From Plicaturopsis crispa FD-325 SS-3 (Eukaryota > Basidiomycota > Agaricomycetes > Amylocorticiales > Amylocorticiaceae), in the NCBI GenBank assembly GCA_000827205.1, contig KN832557.1, positions 1,583,771 to 1,647,770 of the forward strand: a stretch of 64,000 nucleotides of DNA. The letters run 5' to 3'. Below, in pieces: positions 54,129 to 64,000 of the stretch. The notes below the pieces were generated by a model, which was not told the origin of the DNA, did not search any database, and was given only the letters and a program-made list of their open reading frames with translations. The position numbers and the translations under genes were made by a program. Position 1 is the first letter of the stretch, and each line of letters opens with the position of its first letter.

Positions 54129-55203
54129 ATGTTCTATATAGCGTCGAGGGCCGTCACGTACGTTGTTCAGCAGTATCTCTAACATTGCGGAGGCTCACAC
54201 GCTTTGTAGGGCGGTCTCCGCGTTTCTCTACCCCGGATACTCGTCGTACAAGACTCTTTCGCAGCGCCCTGCGTCCGAAGAAGATTTGGAACGATGGCTC
54301 ATGTATTGGTCTGTCCTGGGATGCATAGTCAGTGTTGAGTATGTTGCAGAATGGCTCATCTCGTGGTGCGTGCACTCTAAATATTTATCGGTTGGAATCG
54401 CGCTAACAGCTTACGACACCAGGATCCCATTATATTACCCCCTAAAGACCCTCTTCCTACTCTACCTTGCGCTTCCGCAAACCAAAGGCGCATCATACAT
54501 CTACGTCTACCACCTACAGCCCTTCTTCCACTCGCACGAATCCGAAATCGATGCGACCCTCGCGTCCTTCAAAGTGCGCATATACACGTTCGTGCAGGAC
54601 CGGCTCCGCGCGCTGTGGGCCCAGGTCGCCGCGTCTATTGGCCAGCCTACCCAGCAACCCGTTGAGTCCGCCGGCGCGCCGCCGTCTCTCGGCGACCCTG
54701 TCTCGGGTCCCGTCCAGCTCGTATCGGGATTGTGGCGATCATACGGCCCGAGCATCATTGCAGGCGGCGCTGCGTTGCTCCAGCAGTCGCGCACGGCGGC
54801 AGCCGCTAACGCCACCAACACCAGGCAGGCGCTCAACTCGCCGCCCCTCCCACCGCAGCGGCAGGGCTCCGAAACGGAGTCCGTACTCGAGCGGCGGCGG
54901 CGGCTAGAGGCGGAACTGGCTGCGCTCGCGTCGCCGCAGGGTGCGGTGCCCCCGCTGCCCATCCCCCCCGCGTCGGCGTCGTACAACGCCGCGCCCTCGC
55001 GCACGTCTTCGTCCTCCGACCTCCGCGACCGCTCGCACAGCTTCGGCGGGGCGTACGCGTATGAGGAGGTAGAGGTGCCGAGTGATGCGGAGGGCGAGCT
55101 GTCTGAGCCGGAGAGGCCTGCGCTGGCGGGGAGAAACTCGGGCTGGTTTAGTGGGTGGGGAGGCCCCGGGAAAGGCGATTATGAGAAGGTGAAAAGCGAG
55201 TGA
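54129..55203 (+). CDS. REEP/TB2-DP1/HVA22 family ER-shaping protein (Yop1-like)
   Basis: Three exons: 54129-54157, 54210-54365 and 54423-55203; 321 aa. The conserved core covers roughly residues 10-110: AVSAFLYPGYSSYKTLSQRP, EDLERWLMYWSVLGCIVSVE, LISWIPLYYPLKTLFLLYLA and LPQTKGASYIYVYHLQPFF. This is the DP1/HVA22 hairpin that wedges into the ER membrane. The spacing is closer to REEP1-4 than to the short Yop1. The remaining 200 residues are Ala/Pro/Ser-rich, with one charged helix (ETESVLERRRRLEAELAALA). Role: shaping tubular ER or linking it to microtubules, from the family. The small first exon is supported by the exact joining of the core. Confidence 0.93.
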
Positions 55204-58200
55204 CCCGGGCGCTTTCTACCTCTGTACATACACCCTAAGTTCATAGTGATCATATGTGCATTCTGGCCCAATATGTTGTTTATTATTGCAAGACTCGGAA
55301 GCGCTCGGCGGCTGTCGGTGTGATATTTATGTTCGAACCTTGCGCACAATTCAGCGAAGGCCTAGTAAATATATGGCTATGGGAACGCCACCAAGGCACG
55401 TACCCCTCGCGCAGCTCTGCGGGAAGCAGAACCCGCTCTCACCGTAGGTAGACGTACACAAATACCCGTATCAAACGCCGAATCTTGGCTGTGCGTCAGT
55501 TTTTCGCAGCCCGGAATCTCGAGCGGCATGCACCATGGTCTGCTCCAATACCTGTGTTCTTGGCACCGTAGACGTTAGGCAGATGCACCGAGCGCTCCGA
55601 TGGCAGGTGACCAGTGACTGGTGGAAATTGCCTCAGCCCAGAGCAACAAATGAGAATCGGACGGAGAAGCGTACCTTTCTAAATCACCCAGAAATCACCT
55701 ATCCACACCTTCAGGGTGCGAGCCCCACGATGCATTGGACGATGGTCTTCTCTTACAACTTGTTTCCTTTTCCTGTTCCGGTCCCCGGCTCCTGTTCATA
55801 TGTGCCGAGCGGTACACGCTGGCACAGCGGCTAGGTGAAGGCCAGGTCTCAAGCATATGCCTTCAAAGGCCATTGCTGTCCGATACCTTCGGTACGGTTT
55901 AGCTTTCAGTATCTCTGCTGCGTGATGAAAAGGGTCTTTGTGTCATACCTCTTGATCCTGATTGAGTATATCCCAAGCACGATAAGTGATGGGGAGCGCT
56001 GGCAGGCAACAACGGCGTTCAGAATCCTGGGATCCCTTCGACAGGTGCGCAGACGGAGTCCGCCTGCAGAGGGTGAATTTGATAACACGGGTGAGTCGGG
56101 GACGCATGATAACGGCTAAAAGCACGCACTCGAGTGAAGCTCACCGTGACGGTGGTGTCTGTCGAGCGTGCAACAGCACAGTTCTTTGCACACCGCACTG
56201 TCGCGGTCTACATATATTCCGCCGCTTGTAGTCCACGCTTTCGACGGCGTATCCCCCGGTGCAATCAAATTTTTTCTGCAGCTGTATGGGGGCTAGCACC
56301 CGCAATTTGCCCTCCGTTATCGCATGGGAACTTTCAGTCCCTGAGGAAAGCTGCAAGTGTCATTATGTCCTCAAGCAAACGGTCTTGCACCCGCCGAGTG
56401 TTCCCATGCTATTGGAGCCGCTGCCGATCGGATTAGCGAGGGACTGGGTCGCTGGACGCACAGTGGCGTTGAACGTACTTACTCGACTTCCCTGTTGCCA
56501 CGCCGCCATGGAGTTAAAGTAGTACGTTGATGGTCAGCGCAATTGTGGGCGCCATGTACCGAGGGCGGAGCATCGCACAAGCGGCCACAGTAGGAGCATT
56601 GGCGCGATAGCGGGGTTTATACTATACAGTATAGAACAAAAGTCACCGAGTTCCCGGATATCACTGCATATCCGAGGAGTAGGTCCTACTGGGCGCTGCC
56701 CCGCTGGGTTTGGACAAGACCTGCTTGGCAAACGGGGAAACTTCAGACAGATGATAGCGAGTACCCGGAATTAGATTTCGCGGGGCACGCAAGTTCGCAG
56801 AGCCAGCGCACTATCGATAACGCAACGGTGACGTGAACGGTGAACGGGCATTAGAACCATCGACAACACAAAAGGCGGTAATAATGAGAGGAAGACGCCT
56901 TGAAGTTGGAGCAAGGAAGTACACGACATACTCACCAATACATACATGCGAACGCCGCACCGCTCGCTGTGATGCATCAGTAGACGGTGCGCATACTTGA
57001 CAGACGGGCTGCCGCAGCAAAAAGCCTAAAGAACGGGCACATACACTTCATAGGCCTTGATGATTGATCGCCGTCGAGAGCCCACCGTACGAACTCGACG
57101 TGCGCTGAGGGAGGACTTGGCGAGATGAACCCCGACACACCCAGAATGTCTCATTAACCTTTGACGACACGTTCGTCAGATGGGTGCAAAACGGGGTATG
57201 AATCAGCCTATCCAACTTGCGAGCTTCGATCCTGGTTGGACCACATACCGTGATACGTCTGTTCCATTGGTATTTCAACGAAGGTAGATCCCAGGAAAGC
57301 GAGACACTTGAAGTCTACGCCAGGGCTGGAGGAGACAGTGAGTGACGTAGGCAGAAAGCTTGAAGGGCGCCAAACGGAGGTCGAAAACCCGCATCGGTAG
57401 TGGTCACTTCCCAGCAGTGTGAAAGGTGCGCGTCTAGACATCCACAGCGCACCATACAAATCCGCGCGATCGTAAAAGAAACCTGATTACGATCGATTTT
57501 GAGACAGAGCCAGAACGCAGTGAGGCACAGGACGAGCAAGGCGCGCACATGGAGTGCAAAGAAATCGTCAGTATGGGATCCGGGAACCGAGTACAAGACT
57601 CCGTTGCAAGGAGGAGTGAGAACCGGGATGGTGGCCCGCATCCGTGATAGTGAAGGGCTTCGATATACCACGATGACGGGTGCAGGCGACCCCCCCTGGA
57701 CGGATGGAAGTGTGTCTTGGAGCAGTGGGAGACCACGAGACGTGCACCGGGGAGGAGGGCCGCTGAAAAATGGAGACCCACAGCGGAACGACAGGACGGC
57801 CGCGTGTTCGATAGGCGCGTGGGGAGGGGAAAACCCATGATCGAGGCGTAGCCCAGAGAACGGACTGTGCGACAGAAGTCTGAGGGCGACTTGCTATGAA
57901 AAGTGTTGATTGGTTCCGGGAGGTGGAAATACATTCGAGGGCGTCACGGCTCGTAGTACACCCGCGTCATCTGTTGCCGCGAGAACCGCAAAGATTGGCG
58001 AGTGATGTATGTCATTTCGTCGCATCTAGGTGCAGCACGGTCGAGATTCAGGGTCTTGCTATCAAATGAGTCAAGTTCGTTGTATGGGTGGCGGGTAAGA
58101 TGGAGAACGGCAGCGAAGCATCTGGAGTGTGCATATCAAAGGAGCTCGCCGTGTTTCGTTTATGTCCAAGGACCACAGGAGTGAACACGCTAGGCGGAAA

Positions 58201-59141
58201 AGACCTAGAATTGACATCGTGTCAAGATACAACCCGGTTGAGAGAAAACCTGTACACCGCTCACTGCCGTGCGAAGGTGTTCTGTAAGACCGGGTGGCTC
58301 CTGCGCGCATATGGAGCAACAGCGCTGTCAGCGGGCACTGACTCAGGACTCGGCGGCCCCCGCCGTCTGCCCCTCTGTCGGGAGCATAATATATATATTT
58401 CTGGGAAAAGACGAGTGAAGCTTTACAGCCCTTGCAGTAAGCTTTTGACTGGTAGAACGACGTACCGTGAACACTCCGCGCTACCCCCTCCGGATCGAAC
58501 GATCTCCAACGCAGATTTGCGGCGATTACCATTCTGGGGGGCCCCAGCTCGTCTAATACCACTCTGAGTCTCTGCGCTTCAGAGTGCCTCCGCGGGAGAA
58601 TCCGACACGAGGATATCGTGCGCCTGCGGGCGTGTCAACATAGTGCCGCCGTGTATTTTCCCCCGGGTAAACTACGAAGAAAACGAGAAAGACAATCAGC
58701 AACTGGCCAGTGCCTTAGACGGCGTTCATAGCTGGCCAGGGATGCCGCCCAAATACGAGCAAAAGGAGAGTGAAAAGTGAGCGGAAAGAGAAATATCGAG
58801 ATTTGAGGAACCCGAGTGGCTGGCCATTGGTTGATCGTTGATCATTTCCCGGGCTGCTTCTTACCCACAGCAGTCCTGGAATTGTTTATAACTTTCAGTA
58901 AGACACTCGCCCATTACTTGGACTTTGGCTCACTTTTCAGTTGCTTTCCGTCTTTGCGTTTCCTTAAACTTTCGACGTCACTGTCTTGTTTTCTACCAAC
59001 CCCCACACGCCACCTTTCCCCGTGTTTCCTCACGCGCGTCTACTAGCCTCGCGGCACACACACACACGATACTACCACTCCCGTCTCTTTTGAAACCTCT
59101 ATTGCACTCGGAATCCTCACTCTACCCTGAGTCAGGAGTAG
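55204..59141. other. Gene-poor interval upstream of the velvet gene
   Basis: Nearly 4 kb without a recognised domain, which is rare in this dense window. Two places have long overlapping frames on opposite strands (57434-57934 minus, 57499-57840 plus; 58071-58562 minus, 58088-58567 plus), but none resembles a family. A small palindrome around TATACTATACAGTATAG sits at about 56621. The last 300 nt are pyrimidine-rich with a short CA repeat at about 59057. This is most simply a long regulatory region and leader for the velvet gene, or it hides a fast-evolving or noncoding gene. Confidence 0.45.
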
Positions 59142-60502
59142 ATGGCTGAAACGCCTACAGCGCGCCGTCCAGCTTTGTCTACGATCGGTCGACCCATACA
59201 CTTTGTGACGGGCCAATTCGCAGGTCATACCGTGCGTACAGAGCTCATCGAGGTCCAGAAGGCCGATTTGGGCAGAAAGTGCGTACCCCGTCTACCGAAA
59301 TTCCTGGCTCACATCGCTTGTACTGACCGATAATGCACGTTATCAAGATACGCCCGAGTCGACCGGAGGCCTCTCGACCCGCCTCCAGCAGTCCTTCTCC
59401 GTCTGTACTTCGTGTTCAACGAAGGCACCGATCATGAGACAGAGAGAGAGGTAGACAATTACGAGTACGTATTTCTCGATTTTTTTCGCCGTGCATTTTA
59501 TCTCCACATATTCATCCATCTTCCCAGCGAGATCCAAAACCTCGGCATATGCTGCAACGTCGACCTCTTCCCCGTTCCGAGCACGGAGACAACGGAAACG
59601 GGTCGGAAGGGCGAGCCGTGGAAGCCGGAGCCCTCTGCGCCGCAGTACGATCTCTACCCGCAGAGCCAATCCTCCCGCCCAGCCGAGTCCTCGCTCGTCT
59701 ATCCTGGCCTAAACCCGAATATTTACCCCGTGGGGCGGCCCCATGCCTCGTCCTCGGGCGCAAGCGCATACGCCGGCGGCCCCTCGTCGTGGCCCGGTCC
59801 GTCGTCGAGCGCGCACCCACCCCCCAGCGTGCACGGATACTCGCACAGCCAGTCCGCGCAGCCCGCGATCCCGGGGTACCTCCCGCCATCCCCGGCGGAC
59901 CCAGACGTCGTCGCGCGCATCGGGAAATTCCCGATCCTCGAGCACTCCAAGTGCACGTCCGCGCTCGTCGGCGCGACGTTCGTGCAGCCCGCGAACGTTG
60001 ACTATCGCGGCAAGAAGTCGCTTATGTTCGTCTTCGCTGTGCGTGTCCCCCCTCATCTGCTGCGTGTGCGGCGCGATCTGATGTTATTCATGTAGGATTT
60101 GGCGGTGAAGACCGAGGGGACATTCATCCTTCGTTATCGCGCCTTTGACATATTTTCCAAGTGCGCGGGCACGCAGGATCTGGCCGTACAAGCTGAATGC
60201 TACGGCGGCCCCTTCCGCGTGTACTCCACCAAGGAATTCCCCGGCCTGCACGCATCCACCGATCTCACCAAGGTGCGCTCTTATCGTTTCCTTTCACGCA
60301 TGCACACCGCTCACTGACTAAACGTCTACAGCAACTCGCACGCTGGGGCGTCCGCCTGAACATCCGCGAGACGGAGCGAAAGCGGCGCAAGAAGGACGAC
60401 CGGCGCAGCATGAGCCCCGCGCGCTCGCCAGCGAGCCGCAAGGGCAAGGGCAAGCGGCCCCGCGACCACGACTCGAACCACGGCTACCGCAGCGACGACT
60501 GA
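59142..60502 (+). CDS. velB: Velvet-domain developmental regulator, VelB type
   Basis: Five exons: 59142-59278, 59348-59464, 59528-60038, 60096-60272 and 60332-60502; 370 aa. The velvet domain begins GRPIHFVTGQFAGHTVRTEL and continues YARVDRRPLDPPPAVLLRLY. It then reads EIQNLGICCNVDLFPVP, IGKFPILEHSKCTSALVGAT, GTFILRYRAFDIFSKC and VYSTKEFPGLHASTDLTKQL. A Pro/Ser-rich insertion of about 120 residues splits the domain, as in VelB but not VosA. The C-terminus is very basic (ETERKRRKKDDRR, SRKGKGKRPRDHD), a likely nuclear signal. Velvet proteins form dimers (VelB-VeA, VelB-VosA) that bind DNA and control sexual development, sporulation and secondary metabolism in response to light. In basidiomycetes they act in fruiting and dimorphism. 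Confidence 0.93.
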
Positions 60503-61256
60503 ACCGAGCACGCAAGGTGAGGCGCCTTCTTCAGTGTGTTAGATACAGCAAGCGGCCGATTTGGACGGCTCGCGCGGACTTCGATGGTGGGAGGTGCCCG
60601 TGACGAAGGAGAGAGCGCGCGACGCGAGGGCGCGCAGGTGAGGCACCCCAGGGCACGACGACGGCGAGCGGCAGCATGCGCTCGCCGCTACATATTTGCA
60701 TTATTTGCCTTGCAGCCTGTACACATATACACGACTGGTACTGACTTTCACTTGGATACGGACGCGATGTGCAGGGCATGCCATTGACCCATCACCTGTG
60801 ACACTCATTGCTGCGACGAGGTGGTCCAGAAATTGCGGGGCAATATGTACATATTTATGTGGCTTGTTTGGATTGCTGTCATGTACACAAATGTCATACT
60901 GAATGGATCGTTGTCGAACGCTTTACATTGAACATTGCACATTATCGTCGAGCTCGAATGCGATGGGGCCATTTTTCGAGGGCGCGACATGGTTGTGCCG
61001 GACTTCGGAATATCTCTGGACCGCAACGAGCGGAAGGCTAATAGCTAAAGAGCGCAAGGCACTTCCGCGTCGTCCGTGCGTTTGGAACACCGGTGACTAT
61101 CACGATCGATCTGACTGCGTTTTCAACTCGGGTAAACACAGGAACTTTCAAGCAGAAAATTGGTAGAAACTCACGGATTTGTTGGCGTTGTATTCGGGTA
61201 GAAGTACACCCTTTCCCAATTAGCGGCGTCGCATACCATCGTCCAGCCCCAACTCC
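60503..61256. other. Intergenic region between convergent genes
   Basis: Contains the 3' ends of the velvet gene and of the minus-strand gene that follows. Only short frames are present and I see no domain, repeat or RNA gene. Confidence 0.45.
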
Positions 61257-61961
61257 CTAGTACCACGTAACCTGACGATGTATCCACGCTATCTCCCTCT
61301 CCACCCACCCCTCATCCTCAAGATCCAAATCGCACACCCGCGCGGTGCCATCCCCCGGCTCGGGAACATACCCCGCGCCCGCGCCGTCGCTCGTCGGGTT
61401 CGCGTGCGCGTGCCGCGGGTTCTGCAGCCACGTGTGCAGGAGCGGCGGGAGGGTGTCCACGTCCATGCGGATGACGTGGTGCGGGAGGGCGCAGCGCAGG
61501 CTTGCGAGCATCGCGTCGTGCATCCGGCTCAGGGCTTCGTCGTCGGCGTTCTCGATCTGCCCGCCCTTCCCGCCCGCTGGTGCATCGAACAGCCACTCGT
61601 CGTCGATGCTCCACAACGAGGTGGAGGGGGTGGTGGGGTTGGAGCGGCGCTGTTTCGGAGGCGCGGCGTAGGCGGTGCGGGGTGCGTCGTTGGCTTTGTG
61701 GGGCGTGATGTTCGCTTTGGGGGACGACTGCGGCGGAGGAGGCTCGTATGGCCTAGTCTTCCCAATGTATTTCGCAAGCCCTGCGTTGGGCGCGACCGTA
61801 TATATAGATGCGGATGCCACGGGTCTTTTGCTCGCAGTTCTGCGATGTGCTATCTGTCGAGAAGCTGATGACACTATGGACGAAGCTGAGGACACGAAAG
61901 ACGACGCAGCTGCATAGTAGGACGATAGTCGTGGGGCGAGACACTGGCAGGTGCAAAGCAT
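61257..61961 (-). CDS. Hypothetical protein, 234 aa
   Basis: Single exon from the first ATG of the frame at 61961. The N-terminus MLCTCQCLAPRLSSYYAAAS is Cys/Ser/Ala-rich. The middle is a Pro/Lys/Thr-rich, probably disordered stretch with TPSTSLWSIDDEWLFDAPAG. The C-terminal third is better ordered: DDEALSRMHDAMLASLRCAL, LPPLLHTWLQNPRHAHAN, and it ends EREIAWIHRQVTWY. The composition of the end and the lack of stops support coding. No family was recognised. The opposite strand also has a long frame here because of the high GC content. Confidence 0.5.
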   Translation of the reverse strand: MLCTCQCLAPRLSSYYAAASSFVSSASSIVSSASRQIAHRRTASKRPVASASIYTVAPNAGLAKYIGKTRPYEPPPPQSSPKANITPHKANDAPRTAYAAPPKQRRSNPTTPSTSLWSIDDEWLFDAPAGGKGGQIENADDEALSRMHDAMLASLRCALPHHVIRMDVDTLPPLLHTWLQNPRHAHANPTSDGAGAGYVPEPGDGTARVCDLDLEDEGWVEREIAWIHRQVTWY

Positions 61962-62418
61962 TGCATCGATGGAAATTGGACGATGCTTGGGTGTCGTCGA
62001 GCCGCCGAGGAGAAAACCTAGTACTGCCAATTTAGGATACCATACCCCTGAGTTTCCCTCGTGGAGGACACTCTGCGCGAGTTCGACTATTTGAAAAAGT
62101 AGATACAAAGTCTATATAGAGCGGAGATAGCAGTCCAGGTGCGCCCAAGAAAAAGAAGAGGATATAGAGCTAGGTAGATTATGCATATGTATGTAGTGAA
62201 AAATCTAGTATCGTAAACCCAAGAAAAGCATAGCAAAGCAAGAAAGACAGCGACAGAATACACCACAGCAGCGACGAAAACTATGAGAGATATATGCAGT
62301 ACAATGAGGTCTATACCGTGCGCAAGTTCGTATGATATAAAATGTTGAATGATGCGGGAATTATGATGGGCAATACACATGTCCAATGCGATGCAGATGG
62401 TGCCCTGGCAGGGCTTGC

Positions 62419-62540
62419 TTACCGACTCGGAGGGATGCCCTGGAACGGCGCGACCTGATACATGAGCCGCGTCCACGTATCCTGTATGTTGCTCCCGTCC
62501 GTCGCCAGCCCAGGATACGGCGGCTGCGCCAGCTGAGGAG

Positions 62541-62572
<32 letters not shown>

Positions 62573-64000
62573 GGGGGCGCATACGCATGCATCTGCTCAG
62601 CCTGATACGGCGGGTCCGGCGTCCACGGCTGGTACCCCTGAAGACTCGGCTCCGCATACTGCACAGTGGGCAGCGTCCCGTAGTGGGGCGCAGAGTTCGC
62701 AGGATCGTGGATCTCGTGGTGGTGGTGGTGCAGATGCTGGTGGTACATTTGCGCCGGCGCGGGCGCGGGGGTGGGCGCGGGGGGCGACGCGTGGAACGGC
62801 GGCGCGGCGGGGTAGTTTGGCTGGTGCTGGTACTGCGCCAGAGGGTGCGTGACGACGTGCAGCTGCGAGCGCGGGTTCGGGTGCGGGTGCGGGTGTTGCT
62901 GCGGCTGGGCGCCCGGCCGGATGGTGGGGGGAATAGCGGGCTGGCGGTGGTCGTCGGTGTAGCGCCTGTCGTAGTGCATCTGCGCGTCCTCGATCTGGGT
63001 GTTCAGGCGGCCGTCGAACTCGTGCAGCTGCTCGACGAGGTAGGGGTGCACGTCCTGGAAGGCCGGTGGGAGGGGAGGAGATGATTCGTCGACAGAGGAC
63101 GTTGGCTCGGATACAGAGCCGTCGGAGTGGATGCCAGGCGAGCGGTGCGATCCGCTGCGGGGGATGGCTTTCATGGAGACAGTGTTCGTGCGGCCACTGA
63201 ATATGGATAGCTCGTCCTTCTCCTCTGCCCTGGAGGGCGCGAAGATATCGTTGGGGTTGAGAGGAATGACCCCTTGGTACCCATCTGTAAGAGCCTTCTC
63301 GGCCTTTTCCAGCAGGCGTTGGACGATGGGCTAGGGAGCGCGGCATTTACGTTAACTTAGGAAATTGTGCAATCACTAGTTAGCTTACCAGAAATTTGAC
63401 AGCCCGACCGCCGTAGTGCGCTGCTTGCCGGAAAAGATCTGCTGCGTCTTGTAGTCGAACGAGAGCAGCTGAGGAGACCTTGGACGTGGGGCCGTGGGTG
63501 ATAACCGAGGACAACATGACCTATGGAAGCTCGTCAGAGGATGTGTAAGATATACAGAGGAAGGCCTACCGCCGACGAGAACGCATGCGTCCACAGAACC
63601 CAGAACCTGGCTATCTGGACGGGAAACATCTCGAATTGGGTCCTCAAAGACTGGATCAGTGTGCAGGCACTATTATAGCCAGATAGGAACGAGGGCGCAT
63701 AGGGACTCTTCAGCGGGTCCCGCGGGAAGTTGGACACGGCGTGCGCAAAGAAGCAACGATGCACATAGAGAAGAGCTAGATGTTCACGACTCGTAAGATC
63801 GTCAAGGGGCGCAGGTCGAGAATTGCTCACTGAGCTCGCGGTAGTTTGTCGGCATAAAATGCGACATTGTCTGCGCCAGACCAGCACCTGTTGGCGGACG
63901 TCCTTGCGCGTAGAGTGGGAGGTCCATATCACGGATCTTGCGGTCGAGCTGGAGGATCTTCGAGTACTTGGGAGCTTGAGAAGTCAGGGTATCCCGCACA
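62419..64000 (-). CDS. Fungal-specific transcription factor, C-terminal part (runs off the window)
   Basis: The 5' part lies beyond 64000. Exons from the right: APKYSKILQLDRKIRDMDLP and TMSHFMPTNYRE; then REHLALLYVHRCFFAHAVSN; TQFEMFPVQIARFWVLWTHA, FSSAV; a segment SAALVRLQDAADLFRQAAHY; and PIVQRLLEKAEKALTDGYQG. This helical pattern is that of the fungal_trans middle homology region of basidiomycete Zn2Cys6 factors; the zinc cluster itself would lie outside. The tail has His, Gln and Pro runs (a Gln tract from CAG repeats at 62549-62573) and ends IPPSR with a TAA at 62419. A donor-like GTAAGC overlaps that stop, so one more exon is possible. Confidence 0.75.

Noticed and set aside
57434-58567. 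Overlapping long frames on both strands
   Set aside because: Neither strand shows a domain or biased composition; frames over 150 codons occur by chance at this GC level. Kept only as part of the gene-poor finding.
61278-61868. 196-codon plus-strand frame
   Set aside because: Antisense to the hypothetical gene at 61257-61961. Its Arg/Val-rich translation is typical of a GC shadow, although the true coding strand here is not certain.
1-64000. Search for CRISPR-like arrays, rRNA genes and reverse-transcriptase or transposase motifs
   Set aside because: No regularly spaced repeats, no rRNA-like block and no catalytic motifs of transposons or retroelements were seen by eye.

Overview
The window looks like nuclear DNA of a filamentous basidiomycete, probably an Agaricomycete. 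Genes are dense and lie on both strands. They are broken by many short GT-AG introns of about 48-80 nt. The content is typical: F-box proteins with rapidly evolving tails, a MYND protein, a velvet factor, a WOPR factor, Zn2Cys6 regulators, a BAH-PHD protein and a trifunctional folate enzyme. The species call is inference; no marker gene fixes it. I found no CRISPR array, bacterial operon or virus-derived element.

Layout. 0-10.8 kb is housekeeping: RCF1 (respiratory supercomplex), an F-box protein, a D-2-hydroxyacid dehydrogenase, ISD11 (Fe-S assembly), PPX1 exopolyphosphatase, an FMN alpha-hydroxyacid oxidase and ribosomal protein eS30. 11-13.6 kb is FOL1. 13.6-15.3 kb has no convincing gene but carries an inverted repeat. 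15.3-22.8 kb holds a GNAT acetyltransferase, EMC2, an O-methyltransferase and a large low-complexity membrane protein.

24-38 kb is the most unusual part. It holds two paralogous genes with three Rap1/Myb-like modules each (24.2 and 34.5 kb), separated by a Zn2Cys6 transcription factor and the MTG2 GTPase. The second paralog sits between two decayed direct repeats. A WOPR (Gti1/Pac2/Wor1-type) regulator follows, its 3' end cut by an assembly gap (10 N after 23 C).

39-50 kb holds an SDR, a MYND protein, a tRNA-like sequence, CLN3/BTN1, the DBP4 helicase and a second F-box protein. 51-55 kb holds a probable single-pass membrane protein, a BAH-PHD chromatin reader and a REEP/Yop1-like ER-shaping protein. 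55.2-59.1 kb is gene-poor and leads into a VelB-type velvet gene. The window closes with a hypothetical gene and the 3' part of a fungal transcription factor running off the right edge.

The housekeeping genes serve unrelated processes (mitochondrial assembly, folate and polyphosphate metabolism, ribosome biogenesis, ER membrane biology). The concentration of regulators in the right two thirds may only reflect ordinary fungal gene order. The clearest candidate for something undescribed is the Myb-module gene pair, where all six module junctions are phase-0 introns placed identically relative to the recognition helix.
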